Assembly: GCF_004124235.1 (NCBI RefSeq)
Contig: NZ_CP032487.1
Coordinates: 2,108,001-2,172,000 of the forward strand
DNA: 64,000 nt
Source: Yersinia hibernica
GTDB taxonomy: Bacteria > Pseudomonadota > Gammaproteobacteria > Enterobacterales > Enterobacteriaceae
Reading direction: 5' to 3'
The notes beneath the pieces were generated by a model. The model was not told the origin of the DNA. It was given only the letters and a program-made list of their open reading frames with translations, and made no database searches. The translations under genes and the position numbers were made by a program. Position 1 is the first letter of the stretch. Each line of letters opens with the position of its first letter. This document shows, one piece after another, positions 11,876 to 20,249 of the stretch.

Positions 11876-13657
11876 ATGAAACGTTACCTAATCCCATTAG
11901 TTAATCAGATTGCATTGCTGATGATACTGCTGGGCATGTTGGGGCTGGCGGGCATGACAATTTCGTCATGGATGGCCCAAAGCATTCAAGGTAATGCGCA
12001 CGCCATCAATAAAGCGGGTTCTCTACGAATGCAAAGCTACCGGCTGCTTTCCATCGTGCCGTTAGATAAAGCAGATCAGCGCTATCTGGCAGCCCTGGAG
12101 CAAGACAAAACCAGTAGTGATTTACAACTCGCCCTTCAGCGCGAGGGGCTGACCGGTCAATATCAGCAAATCGAACGCTATTGGCAAACCACCTTGAAAC
12201 CACAACTGCTGCAAGCCAAACAGCCCGATGATGTTGCCGCCAGTGTGGCCGATTTTGTGCATCAACTGGATGCATTAGTCTTGGCTATTGACCATAAAAC
12301 CGAGCAGCGCCTGCTGTTGGTGACCCTGATTCAGTTAGTTTTCATTGTGTTAACTCTGGGGTTAATGCTCGCCACCATTTATTACCTTCGCCGTCGTTTA
12401 TTACGTCCATGGCTGCAATTGATCTCGATGGCAAATGCAATTGGCCGCGGTGACTTCAGCAAGCGCTTTATTTTGCCCCATCAGCGCGACGAAATGGGGA
12501 TGCTGGGCGCGGCATTAAACCGCATGTCGCAAGAACTTTCGGTGATATACAGCCACCTGGAACAGCGTGTTGCCCAGAAAACCGCTGATTTACAACAGAA
12601 AAACCAGGTTTTGGCCTTCCTTTACCACAGCAGCCGCCAACTGCATACTTCTCAGCCGCTCAGTGAGCGGTTGGTGCCAGTGATTGAACAATTACAAACA
12701 CTGACACCATTGGAAAATGTGCAAATCTGTTTATATGAAAATCATCTTTATCGCTCAAGTCTGACTAACAATTTGGATGGTGAATACTTCCCACCGCAAA
12801 ATAGCCCTACACACTTAACCATTAGTGGCTCTTCATTTACTGCGAGCTCCGCGACAACGCGGGAGTCTCTCAGTTGGAGTTTGAGTGATAAACTTGGTCA
12901 ATATGGTTTATTACTGGCAACAATCCCCTCAGAAAACCCGCTCAATTCAGATCAACAACAGTTGGTAAATATGCTAGTCGAGCAATTAACCAGCACGCTA
13001 GCACTGGAAAGTCAGGCGAGGCATCAGCAACAATTACTGCTGATGGAAGAGCGCTCCGCTATTGCGCGCGAATTACATGACTCTATCGCCCAATCTCTTT
13101 CCTGTCTGAAAATACAAATCAGTTGTTTGCAAATGCAGGTTCCTGACTTGCCCGACCCCAGTAAGTTATTGATTCAACAGATGCGCGATGAACTTAACAT
13201 TGCCTATCGCCAATTGCGTGAGTTGCTGACAACCTTCCGTTTAAAACTCCACGAGGCGACATTACAGGCCGCACTGCAAACATTGGTCAATGAATTCAGC
13301 GAGCGCGCCGGTTTGCCCATCACTCTCAATTGCAACTTGCCATCAGACGCGGTTCCTACCCATCAAGCCATTCACATGGTCAATATCGCCCGCGAAGCAC
13401 TAAATAATATCTATAAGCATGCCCACGCCACTGAAGCCGCGGTGAACATCACCACCGAACAAGGTGATGTTGTCATGTCCATCACTGACAATGGTTGTGG
13501 GATTGGCCAAGCCCATCAGCGGCCCAACCATTATGGCCTGATGATTATGCAAGACCGGGCCGCGAGCCTAAATGGCCGGTGTGATATTCGTCAACGGGAA
13601 GTGGGTGGAACAGAGGTGCGGGTGCAATTCACGCCAGACAATGATGACCTTGACTGA
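11876..13657 (+). CDS. narX: Nitrate/nitrite sensor histidine kinase, NarX type
   Basis: 593-residue inner-membrane sensor kinase. Transmembrane helix 1 (about residues 9-32) is followed by the nitrate-binding P-box with its signature HAINKAGSLRMQSYRL; helix 2 (about 148-171), a HAMP linker, a signalling coiled coil and GAF-like central region follow. The HisKA_3 segment ERSAIARELHDSIAQS carries the phospho-accepting His at about residue 400, and the N box (NIAREALNNIYKHA) and G box (DNGCGIG) are intact. Resembles NarX more than NarQ. No response regulator gene (narL/narP) and no nitrate reductase lies beside it here. AAGGGA precedes the ATG. Confidence 0.88.
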   Translation: MKRYLIPLVNQIALLMILLGMLGLAGMTISSWMAQSIQGNAHAINKAGSLRMQSYRLLSIVPLDKADQRYLAALEQDKTSSDLQLALQREGLTGQYQQIERYWQTTLKPQLLQAKQPDDVAASVADFVHQLDALVLAIDHKTEQRLLLVTLIQLVFIVLTLGLMLATIYYLRRRLLRPWLQLISMANAIGRGDFSKRFILPHQRDEMGMLGAALNRMSQELSVIYSHLEQRVAQKTADLQQKNQVLAFLYHSSRQLHTSQPLSERLVPVIEQLQTLTPLENVQICLYENHLYRSSLTNNLDGEYFPPQNSPTHLTISGSSFTASSATTRESLSWSLSDKLGQYGLLLATIPSENPLNSDQQQLVNMLVEQLTSTLALESQARHQQQLLLMEERSAIARELHDSIAQSLSCLKIQISCLQMQVPDLPDPSKLLIQQMRDELNIAYRQLRELLTTFRLKLHEATLQAALQTLVNEFSERAGLPITLNCNLPSDAVPTHQAIHMVNIAREALNNIYKHAHATEAAVNITTEQGDVVMSITDNGCGIGQAHQRPNHYGLMIMQDRAASLNGRCDIRQREVGGTEVRVQFTPDNDDLD

Positions 13658-13693
13658 CGATGTTACCCGACGGGTCAGCACCGCACATCCACA

Positions 13694-14650
13694 CTAAATC
13701 TCAAAATCAATGGCGGCCTCATCTAGCGCTTCTGCCAATACTTTCTCTTTAATATCATGCAGGGACAGTGTGGGATTACACAGCTGGATAAAGAACCAGA
13801 TAAAGTTACGTTGTAACTGGCCCCGTTTTAACCCTAACCACACGGTATTAGCATCAAACAGATGCTCGGCATTGAGCCGCACCAACCCTTTATCACGATG
13901 GGTTTCATAAGACATATCCGCCAAGATCCCCACCCCCAGGCCCAGTTCAACATAGGTTTTAATCACATCAGAATCCTGCGCGCTCAGGGCGATATCAGGG
14001 GTTAATCCGGCATTTTTGAAAGCATTATCCAGCCGGGAGCGGCCTGTTATTCCTTGCCGATAGGTAATTAAGGGCAAGGTGCTTAGGGTTTCCAGAGTGA
14101 TATTCGGCTCTTGTGTTAATGGGTGATTTTCTGGCACTACAATCGCGTGATGCCAGCGATAATAAGGAAACGCCGCCACAGATTCATCACTCATCAATAA
14201 TTCAGTGGCAATGCCAATATCAGCTTCACCAGATTGCAACATCGCCGCGATTTCTTGCGGATTTCCCTGACTAATAACCAATTTTACCTGCGGATACAGC
14301 AGACGAAACTCTTTAATCACCCGCGGCAAACTATAACGCGCTTGAGTATGTGTGGTGGCGATATGTAGCTGCCCACTGTCATTATTACTAAACACATCCG
14401 CTAACCGACGGATTTGATTAGCATCATTTAGCATGCGCTCGGCAACTGTCAGCAATTCTTTACCCGGCTCGGTCATTCCTAATAGCCGTTTACCGCGCCG
14501 AATAAATATCTCAATACCCAGTTCCTCTTCTAGCTCGCGAATATGGCGGCTAACGCCAGATTGCGAAGTAAATAAGCTATTGGCCACTTCAGTCAGGTTG
14601 TAATTGCAACGGGCTGATTCCCGAATAATTTTTAGCTGCTGGAAATTCAT
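13694..14650 (-). CDS. cbl: LysR-family sulfur regulator Cbl
   Basis: 318-residue LysR transcription factor, near-identical in layout to E. coli Cbl (CysB-like), which activates sulfonate and taurine utilisation genes during sulfate starvation, with adenosine phosphosulfate as the negative effector. The N-terminal helix-turn-helix (NLTEVANSLFTSQSGVSRHI) and the CysB/Cbl-specific substrate-domain blocks (TTHTQARYSLPRVI, PLITYRQGITGRSRLD, LSAQDSDVIKTYVELGLGVG) are intact. Convergent with narX, 36 bp apart. None of its usual targets (ssu, tau) is in the window. Confidence 0.9.
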   Translation of the reverse strand: MNFQQLKIIRESARCNYNLTEVANSLFTSQSGVSRHIRELEEELGIEIFIRRGKRLLGMTEPGKELLTVAERMLNDANQIRRLADVFSNNDSGQLHIATTHTQARYSLPRVIKEFRLLYPQVKLVISQGNPQEIAAMLQSGEADIGIATELLMSDESVAAFPYYRWHHAIVVPENHPLTQEPNITLETLSTLPLITYRQGITGRSRLDNAFKNAGLTPDIALSAQDSDVIKTYVELGLGVGILADMSYETHRDKGLVRLNAEHLFDANTVWLGLKRGQLQRNFIWFFIQLCNPTLSLHDIKEKVLAEALDEAAIDFEI

Positions 14651-14922
14651 ACCAAGCCCCTTTCATTTCATTCTATTGATATGCCCAATGCAAATGGCGT
14701 AACAGGTCAGTGGCAAGTGCATAAGGTATAAATAGATTTACGGCGAATGAGCGGGACAAACAAAGACAAAAAAACCGTTGCTTATGTTTTTTTGTACTAA
14801 GAAAAGTTAATGGCTAACAGAAAAAACATATTAGTCCATAGATTTTAAAAATAGTCTTATTTTTCAAAAAAATAAATATTTAGCAAAGCGGCCCCATTTT
14901 ACCCGACCCGCGACTCAAACAT

Positions 14923-14964
14923 GCAATCCGCTATATTAAATAACTTTTTAATATAGCGGATTGC
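14923..14964. repeat. Perfect 18-bp inverted repeat
   Basis: GCAATCCGCTATATTAAA (14923-14940) and its exact reverse complement (14947-14964) flank a 6-nt centre, TAACTT. It stands upstream of both neighbouring genes (cbl and viuB point away), so it is not a terminator for either. Confidence 0.75.
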
Positions 14965-15065
14965 CCTTTGGGGCCAGTGATAAAACCGTCTCATTAAATT
15001 CACCGGCCAAACGTTTGCTCGATGGGCGCAAATGTATATTTTCGTTTTCCATACATTGTTTTCAT

Positions 15066-15084
15066 GCAAATAATTATCATTAAC
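15066..15084. promoter_or_regulatory. Fur box of viuB
   Basis: Read on the minus strand the 19 bases are GTTAATGATAATTATTTGC, matching the GATAATGATAATCATTATC consensus at about 14-15 positions. It lies about 90 bp ahead of the siderophore-reductase start, indicating iron repression. Confidence 0.65.
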
Positions 15085-15175
15085 ATTTCTTGGTGATATA
15101 ATTCATCTCTTTGTAAGCCATGCCATGCTGGCTGATGACCCAGAATAAAACACCATAAGATTAGAGGGATAAACT

Positions 15176-16012
15176 GTGACTGCAGAATCAACAGCAGCAA
15201 AAACCAAATACCGCCCGACTCCGCCGCGCCTAGTACAAGTCAAACAGGTGGTAGACAGTTCGCCACATTTGCGCCGAATTACCTTTCACAGCCCAACATT
15301 GCAAAATTACCCGGCAGATTGTGCTGGTGCGCATCTAAAAATTTTCCTGCCATTGGCGCATCAAACCCAGCCAGAATTACCGGTTCTTGGCGAAAAAGGC
15401 CCGCAATGGCCCGCTGCGGATGTGCGCCCGACGGTGCGAACCTATTCTGTGCGCGCTATTCGCCCTGAACTTTGTGAGATAGATATTGAATTTGCGCTGC
15501 ATGACCACAGCGGCCCGGCGGTCAATTTTGCCCGCCATGCCAAAGCCGGGGATTGGCTGGGAATTACCAATCCCGGCGGGCCTGAAACCATGCTGCCAGC
15601 GGCGACATACAGTTATCTGGTGGGTGACCCCTCTTCACTGCCGGCAATTGCCGCCTTGTTGGAAACACTGCCGGCCCATGCACAAGGTCATGCCATTATT
15701 CGCGTCGATACCCCACAAGATGTGCTAAATCTGGTGAAACCGGCAGGTGTTGAACTCAGCTGGGTCATAGGCGGCACTGAAAAAACTGATGACGTGATTA
15801 ACCAATTCTGCGCGCTGGATTTGCCGATGGCAGAAGCGACATTCTGGTTGGCCGGTGAAGATAAGCTGGTAGTGCAGCTGCGCCGCTATCTTCGCCGCGA
15901 AAAAGGCTGTGAACGCCAGCAACTGTACGCCGTGCCATATTGGCGCGAAGGCCTCAATGAGGAAGATTATCATCACCAACGCCATGAAGTAATGGATAAC
16001 ATTGACGGCTAG
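15176..16012 (+). CDS. Siderophore-interacting ferric reductase (ViuB/YqjH family)
   Basis: 278-residue cytoplasmic flavoprotein of the siderophore-interacting protein family, which releases iron from imported ferric siderophores by NAD(P)H-dependent reduction. The FAD-binding RTYSVRAI motif and the family segments VDIEF-like DIEFALHDHSGPAVNFA, GDWLGITNPGG and YSYLVGDPSSLPAIAALLE are present; the C-terminus RRYLRREKG...YAVPYWREG is typical. Starts at GTG with AGAGGG 8 bp upstream. Fur box upstream. I cannot tell which siderophore it serves; no receptor or synthesis genes lie nearby. Confidence 0.88.
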   Translation: MTAESTAAKTKYRPTPPRLVQVKQVVDSSPHLRRITFHSPTLQNYPADCAGAHLKIFLPLAHQTQPELPVLGEKGPQWPAADVRPTVRTYSVRAIRPELCEIDIEFALHDHSGPAVNFARHAKAGDWLGITNPGGPETMLPAATYSYLVGDPSSLPAIAALLETLPAHAQGHAIIRVDTPQDVLNLVKPAGVELSWVIGGTEKTDDVINQFCALDLPMAEATFWLAGEDKLVVQLRRYLRREKGCERQQLYAVPYWREGLNEEDYHHQRHEVMDNIDG

Positions 16013-16035
16013 ATTTCATTAATATTTGTAAAATC

Positions 16036-16065
16036 AATGGACATGACTTTGCCGTGTCCATTTTT
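16036..16065 (+). terminator. Terminator after viuB
   Basis: AATGGACA (16036-16043) pairs with TGTCCATT (16055-16062), followed by T-run to 16065. It lies 24 bp past the stop codon. Confidence 0.7.
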
Positions 16066-16231
16066 ATGACGTTTTTCTACCTTTCCCCGTTAAAACCCTG
16101 TAAATTTTCTGCGACAATTCCCTGTTATTTGTTAGTCTTAAAGCTACTTAGCCTGCAATATGGCGCTTAATTATCGTTAAATGGCTCTAATGCCCGTTTA
16201 ATGCAGTAAAGTTATTAGGAGCGTTCCCAAA

Positions 16232-17341
16232 ATGAAGTCGCAAAATGATCCTGGCCGATCTAAATCTCGCCATCACGAATACTCCCTTATCCTGCCAATT
16301 GTTGCGCTGGTTATTCTTAATCTTTGGGGCGATACCAGCAATTTTGCCGCTGTCATTGTGATTAACCTGATTGCGCTGGTCGGTATTCTCAGCAGTGCTT
16401 TCAGTGTCGTGCGCCATGCAGACGTCCTAGCTCACCGCCTGGGTGAACCCTACGGTTCCTTGATTCTCAGTCTGTCAGTGGTGGTGTTGGAGGTCAGTTT
16501 GATCTCGGCAATGATGGCGACTGGCGATGCCGCACCGGCATTGATGAGGGATACACTCTATTCAATCATCATGATTGTTATTGGGGGATTAGTTGGTGTG
16601 TCGTTGCTGCTTGGTGGCCGCAAATTTGCCACTCAGCATGTCAATTTGGTCGGTATCAAACAGTATCTGATGGCTATCTTCCCGCTGGCCATTATTGTCT
16701 TGGTATTACCCAGCACCTTGCCTGACGGTAACTTTACCGTGGCACAATCCTTGGTTGTTGCGGCTATTTCGGCGGCAATGTATGGTGTTTTCTTGCTTAT
16801 CCAAACCAAAACCCATCAGAACCTGTTTGTCTACGAGCATGAAGACGAGGGGGATGACCCGAGTGACCCACACCACGGAAAACCCTCATCTCACAGTAGT
16901 CTGTGGCACACATTTTGGTTATTGATTCATTTGGTTGCGGTAATCGCGGTGACAAAATTTGACGCGAACCCATTGGAAGCACTGCTCACCGAGCTCAATG
17001 CACCGGCTAAATTTACCGGCTTCCTGATTGCCTTACTTATCCTGTCACCAGAAGGATTAGGTGCTTTAAAAGCGGTGCTGGCAAATCAGGTACAGCGGGC
17101 CATGAATCTGTTTTTCGGTTCTGTGCTGGCAACCATTTCACTGACTGTCCCTGCGGTAACCTTGATTGCAGTATTGACCGGGCAAGAGTTGAATTTTGGG
17201 CTTGAAGCACCGCATATCGTGGTGATGGCCAGTGTATTGCTTCTGTCGCAAATCTCATTTTCTACCGGCAGAACCAATGTACTCAACGGCACCGCGCATC
17301 TGGCGCTGTTTGCAGCTTATATGTTAACAATCATGTTATAG
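16232..17341 (+). CDS. chaA: Ca2+(Na+/K+)/H+ antiporter ChaA
   Basis: 369-residue inner-membrane antiporter that expels sodium, calcium or potassium in exchange for protons at alkaline pH. Two homologous halves of transmembrane helices carry the CaCA-family segments RLGEPYGSLILSLSVVVLEV and ALLILSPEGLGALKAV; they are separated by the acidic cytoplasmic loop YEHEDEGDDPSDPHHGK, which is also characteristic of E. coli ChaA. The N-terminus starts at ATG with GGAG 11 bp upstream. Monocistronic: terminators flank it. Confidence 0.94.
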   Translation: MKSQNDPGRSKSRHHEYSLILPIVALVILNLWGDTSNFAAVIVINLIALVGILSSAFSVVRHADVLAHRLGEPYGSLILSLSVVVLEVSLISAMMATGDAAPALMRDTLYSIIMIVIGGLVGVSLLLGGRKFATQHVNLVGIKQYLMAIFPLAIIVLVLPSTLPDGNFTVAQSLVVAAISAAMYGVFLLIQTKTHQNLFVYEHEDEGDDPSDPHHGKPSSHSSLWHTFWLLIHLVAVIAVTKFDANPLEALLTELNAPAKFTGFLIALLILSPEGLGALKAVLANQVQRAMNLFFGSVLATISLTVPAVTLIAVLTGQELNFGLEAPHIVVMASVLLLSQISFSTGRTNVLNGTAHLALFAAYMLTIML

Positions 17342-17360
17342 CGGTTATTTATCAATAGCA

Positions 17361-17393
17361 AAGGGCAAGCGTGAGTCGCGCTTGCCCTTTTTT
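17361..17393 (+). terminator. Terminator of chaA
   Basis: AAGGGCAAGCG (17361-17371) pairs perfectly with CGCTTGCCCTT (17379-17389) and runs into TTTTTT. It could also terminate phoH, which ends on the opposite strand at 17416. Confidence 0.85.
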
Positions 17394-17415
17394 ATCATCT
17401 ATTCATAATGTTGAG

Positions 17416-18204
17416 TTATGAATAGGCATTTAAAGTGCGTTGGCAGAGTGCAGAGCGGACACAATCCTGCTTATCAAAGCGAATGATGCCAATCATATCA
17501 TCTTCAGCAAAACGCTCCAGTGCATCGCTAAGACCGGATTTCACACCGCGCGGTAGATCGCATTGGGTAATATCGCCATTCACGATAACGGTGACATTCT
17601 CACCGAGGCGGGTCAGAAACATTTTCATTTGGCTGGCGGTTACATTTTGTGCTTCATCAAGAATAACCACCGCATTCTCAAAGGTACGCCCACGCATATA
17701 AGCGAAAGGCGCAATTTCTACTTTACCGATTTCCGGCCGCAAACAATATTGCATGAAAGATGATCCGAGGCGGCGCAATAGAATGTCATACACCGGGCGG
17801 AAATATGGCGCGAATTTCTCGGAGATATCACCGGGTAAGAATCCCAAGTCTTCATCTGCCTGCAATACAGGCCGCGTCACAATTATCCTATCAACTTCTT
17901 TGTGAATTAATGCTTCAGCAGCCTTGGCCGCGCTAATAAAGGTTTTACCACACCCCGCCTCACCGGTGGCGAAGATGAGTTGTTTACTTTCTATGGCTGA
18001 TAAGTAATGACCTTGAGCTTGTGTACGCGCCTGAATAGCGGAGGTATCACGGCTATCCCGTGCCATACCGATTGATTCAACACCGCCCATTTGCACTAAC
18101 GATGTCACATTTTCTTCCTCACGCTGACGATGACTACGTGAATCACGTCTAATTACGCGTTTCGCTTCACGACGAGCTTTGATCACTGCTTTCTGTCTTC
18201 CCAT
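17416..18204 (-). CDS. phoH: PhoH-family ATPase
   Basis: 262-residue cytoplasmic ATP-binding protein closely matching E. coli PhoH along its whole length, including the basic N-terminus MGRQKAVIKARREAKRV. P-loop GEAGCGKT (about residue 80) and Walker B VVILDEAQN are intact, as are the family blocks RPVLQADEDLGFLPGD and VNGDITQCDLPRG. The role is thought to involve phosphate-starvation response and RNA metabolism. AAAGGTG precedes the ATG. A candidate Pho box lies 410 bp upstream at 18614-18631. Confidence 0.92.
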   Translation of the reverse strand: MGRQKAVIKARREAKRVIRRDSRSHRQREEENVTSLVQMGGVESIGMARDSRDTSAIQARTQAQGHYLSAIESKQLIFATGEAGCGKTFISAAKAAEALIHKEVDRIIVTRPVLQADEDLGFLPGDISEKFAPYFRPVYDILLRRLGSSFMQYCLRPEIGKVEIAPFAYMRGRTFENAVVILDEAQNVTASQMKMFLTRLGENVTVIVNGDITQCDLPRGVKSGLSDALERFAEDDMIGIIRFDKQDCVRSALCQRTLNAYS

Positions 18205-18868
18205 AGTGGCACCTTTCAGTTTGATTCACCTACCGCAGCAGATTTATCTGCGCGATTATGTTTCACATACAGATGAGGTTTTGGCTTCCTTTGCAGCCAA
18301 TGATAGCCAATGAAAATGCGAATAAAGTCAACACACCGGCTTAATGGCCGGATGAAAACAATATCGCAAGGGGAGTGATTACATGACGTTGATACAGGCA
18401 AAGAAAGTAAGGATGACACTAATATATTAAAGGTAAATAATGGCGTTACTGCTGTAATTTGAGAGTCGGAGGGAAAGCCCTCGTCACTACGAGTCGCGTG
18501 GGTGAAACTTTGGTTTTCTCTTAACAGCCCAATCATGGACTTTACCATTAGCGATCCCCGCAGTGATAAACAACAGCCTAAGCTGTGCACCGTGTGAAAA
18601 ATACCGCCAGATGATTACAGTATAATGACACTCTGAGGATTCGCGATAGCAAAATGTAAAAAAATATAACATTTCGATTTGGTCATATTTCACTCTAATT
18701 ATTTTTTATAGCACGCTATACTATTAACCCCCCTGCCTCACTCACTGCATTAAACTCAATTTTTATTTCGCCTTTACCTTTCTTGATTATTTTTTAAGCA
18801 AAGGCGATAATTAAAAATAACCATTATAAACAATTAGATAGCGCCAACCTTAATTAAGCCGGTTACCA
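18205..18868. other. Long phoH upstream region
   Basis: 664 bp between phoH and the acetyltransferase gene. A 124-codon minus-strand open frame (18216-18590) has no protein-like character. Contains the palindrome GCAGATTTATCTGC just upstream of phoH (about 18238-18251) and a Pho box candidate. If the promoter is at the Pho box, phoH has a leader of about 400 nt. Confidence 0.4.
18614..18631 (-). promoter_or_regulatory. Candidate Pho box
   Basis: On the minus strand the 18 bases GTGTCATTATACTGTAAT match CTGTCATAWAWCTGTMAY at 15 positions, including both TGTCAT- and CTGT-type half sites. It points toward phoH, a known PhoB target in E. coli, though the distance is large. Confidence 0.5.
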
Positions 18869-19576
18869 TTAACAGCTGATTCTTAAATCCTGTAAACGCC
18901 GCTTTTGCTTACCCTCACTATCAAAGTTTTCGCTGTCCAGCCAATTGTTAAACGTCTGCTTAATAAGTGGCCATTCATGGGCTGTTATGGAATACCAATT
19001 AGTGTCTCTATTACGCCCTTTAGTCACAATCGCCTGGCGAAATTGCCCTTCATACTGAAAGCCAAATCGCATTGCCGCCGCATTTGACGGCCCGTTCAAT
19101 GAATCACATTTCCACTCACAACGGCGATAGCCTAATTTGTCGAATATATAATGTAATAGCAAATAGATAGCCTCAGTTCCCGCGGAATGGCGTTTTAAGC
19201 GCGGCGACCAATTAACCGAACCAATTTCAATCACTCCATTTTTTTCATCAATCCGTTGTAAACCTACCGTCCCTAATGCCAAACCTGATTGTGTCCCCAT
19301 CACTGTATAGTGGACAGCATCTTTAGCACTGATTAATGTCTGTAGGTATTGCTGGAAATCATCTTTATTTTCTGGCCGCTCACAATAAAAATAGGTCCAG
19401 TCACTGGCATCGGCTATCAGATGGTAGCTCTGATATAAAGATTCTTCATGTTTATCTGAGTCTATCGGAGCCAGAGAGCAAAAATGCCCGGATAGCAGCT
19501 CTTTCTGTGGCCGCCGTGCAGATTGCCAATGTGGTAATTCTGCCCCAATAATTTGTCCGAAATGATTTTGATTCAC
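18869..19576 (-). CDS. GNAT-family acetyltransferase (RimJ/RimL-like)
   Basis: 235 residues. The GNAT fold spans about residues 30-190, with RimJ/RimL-like signature segments LGTVGLQRIDEKNGVIEIG, LKRHSAGTEAIYLLLHYIFD and the WKCDSLNGPSNAAAMRFGFQYEG segment that in this branch precedes the acetyl-CoA pocket end. Proteins of this type (for example yeast and bacterial YkkB/RimL relatives) acetylate protein N-termini or small amines; the substrate here is unknown. Stands alone, with non-coding DNA on both sides. Confidence 0.8.
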   Translation of the reverse strand: MNQNHFGQIIGAELPHWQSARRPQKELLSGHFCSLAPIDSDKHEESLYQSYHLIADASDWTYFYCERPENKDDFQQYLQTLISAKDAVHYTVMGTQSGLALGTVGLQRIDEKNGVIEIGSVNWSPRLKRHSAGTEAIYLLLHYIFDKLGYRRCEWKCDSLNGPSNAAAMRFGFQYEGQFRQAIVTKGRNRDTNWYSITAHEWPLIKQTFNNWLDSENFDSEGKQKRRLQDLRISC

Positions 19577-19724
19577 TATGTGCTCCGGTTTAATTGATTC
19601 TCAGAGAAATATCATAGGCTATTACCGCAATAAATTTTGCCAAATCATTGCAATATATAAAGCAGAGGCGGTAAATGAAAACTGAGTTTTGCAAGATTGA
19701 TTAGGGGAATAACACGAAATCACC

Positions 19725-19770
19725 CTGAATACCCGATATAAGTGGCTAGCACTTATTATCAGGTATTCAG
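19725..19770. repeat. Long hairpin at the 3' end of the hms operon
   Basis: A 20-bp arm starting CTGAATACC (19725-19744) pairs with a 21-bp arm ending GGTATTCAG (19750-19770), with one bulge and one mismatch and loop GCTAG. It begins 11 bp past the hmsS stop. No T-run follows on the minus strand, so it may protect or process the mRNA end rather than terminate simply. Confidence 0.65.
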
Positions 19771-19781
19771 AGAGGAGAAAC

Positions 19782-20249
19782 TTATCCTCGGCGTAAATTC
19801 ACGACCGGTGCCACAGAGGGAAGTTGTAATCCTTCTTTGACATCCAGTAATTGGCCGTGTTCATCATTATACAGCGTGAGGCAGGAGCCTGCTTTTAATT
19901 GAGCAATCATCTCAGGCGTCATTTCCATACTATTGGCAAGTTCATCATCATCTAAATGCGGACGATGACCACGGCGCTCAACCTGAAAACGTACTTGGTT
20001 ATATTTGGCCCAAACAATCAACACGATAGCATTAAATGCGGCAATTGCTGCATACAAGGCGAGTGTCGTCAGGCCCGCCAAAATATACATTCTGAACGGA
20101 ATTGGCCCCATATTCGGGGCGCGGTGGATCATATCCAGAAAGCCCTTCACAAACAGGAAGATAAAACCAAACCAAGCTAATGCAGTAATGGTAATATCAA
20201 TCAAGCGCGGGATTAACCGCTGCTCGGTATGAATCAGAGGCGTACTCAT
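19782..20249 (-). CDS. hmsS: Poly-N-acetylglucosamine synthesis protein HmsS (PgaD-like)
   Basis: 155-residue inner-membrane accessory protein with two transmembrane helices (about residues 15-36 and 52-80) and a C-terminal cytoplasmic tail rich in charged residues. PgaD/HmsS partners the HmsR/PgaC glycosyltransferase, and in E. coli both are needed to sense cyclic-di-GMP. The ATG overlaps the hmsR stop by 4 bp (20246-20249). Last gene of hmsHFRS. Confidence 0.9.
   Translation of the reverse strand: MSTPLIHTEQRLIPRLIDITITALAWFGFIFLFVKGFLDMIHRAPNMGPIPFRMYILAGLTTLALYAAIAAFNAIVLIVWAKYNQVRFQVERRGHRPHLDDDELANSMEMTPEMIAQLKAGSCLTLYNDEHGQLLDVKEGLQLPSVAPVVNLRRG

Larger units (their letters stand above)
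14651..15175. other. Divergent intergenic region between cbl and viuB
   Basis: 525 bp of AT-rich DNA holding the cbl promoter side, a perfect long inverted repeat (14923-14964) and a Fur box (15066-15084). No protein or RNA gene is recognised. Confidence 0.5.

Noticed and set aside
18216..18590. 124-codon minus-strand frame upstream of phoH
   Set aside because: No ribosome site, no recognisable motif, and composition unlike the neighbouring proteins; it is most likely chance within the leader.
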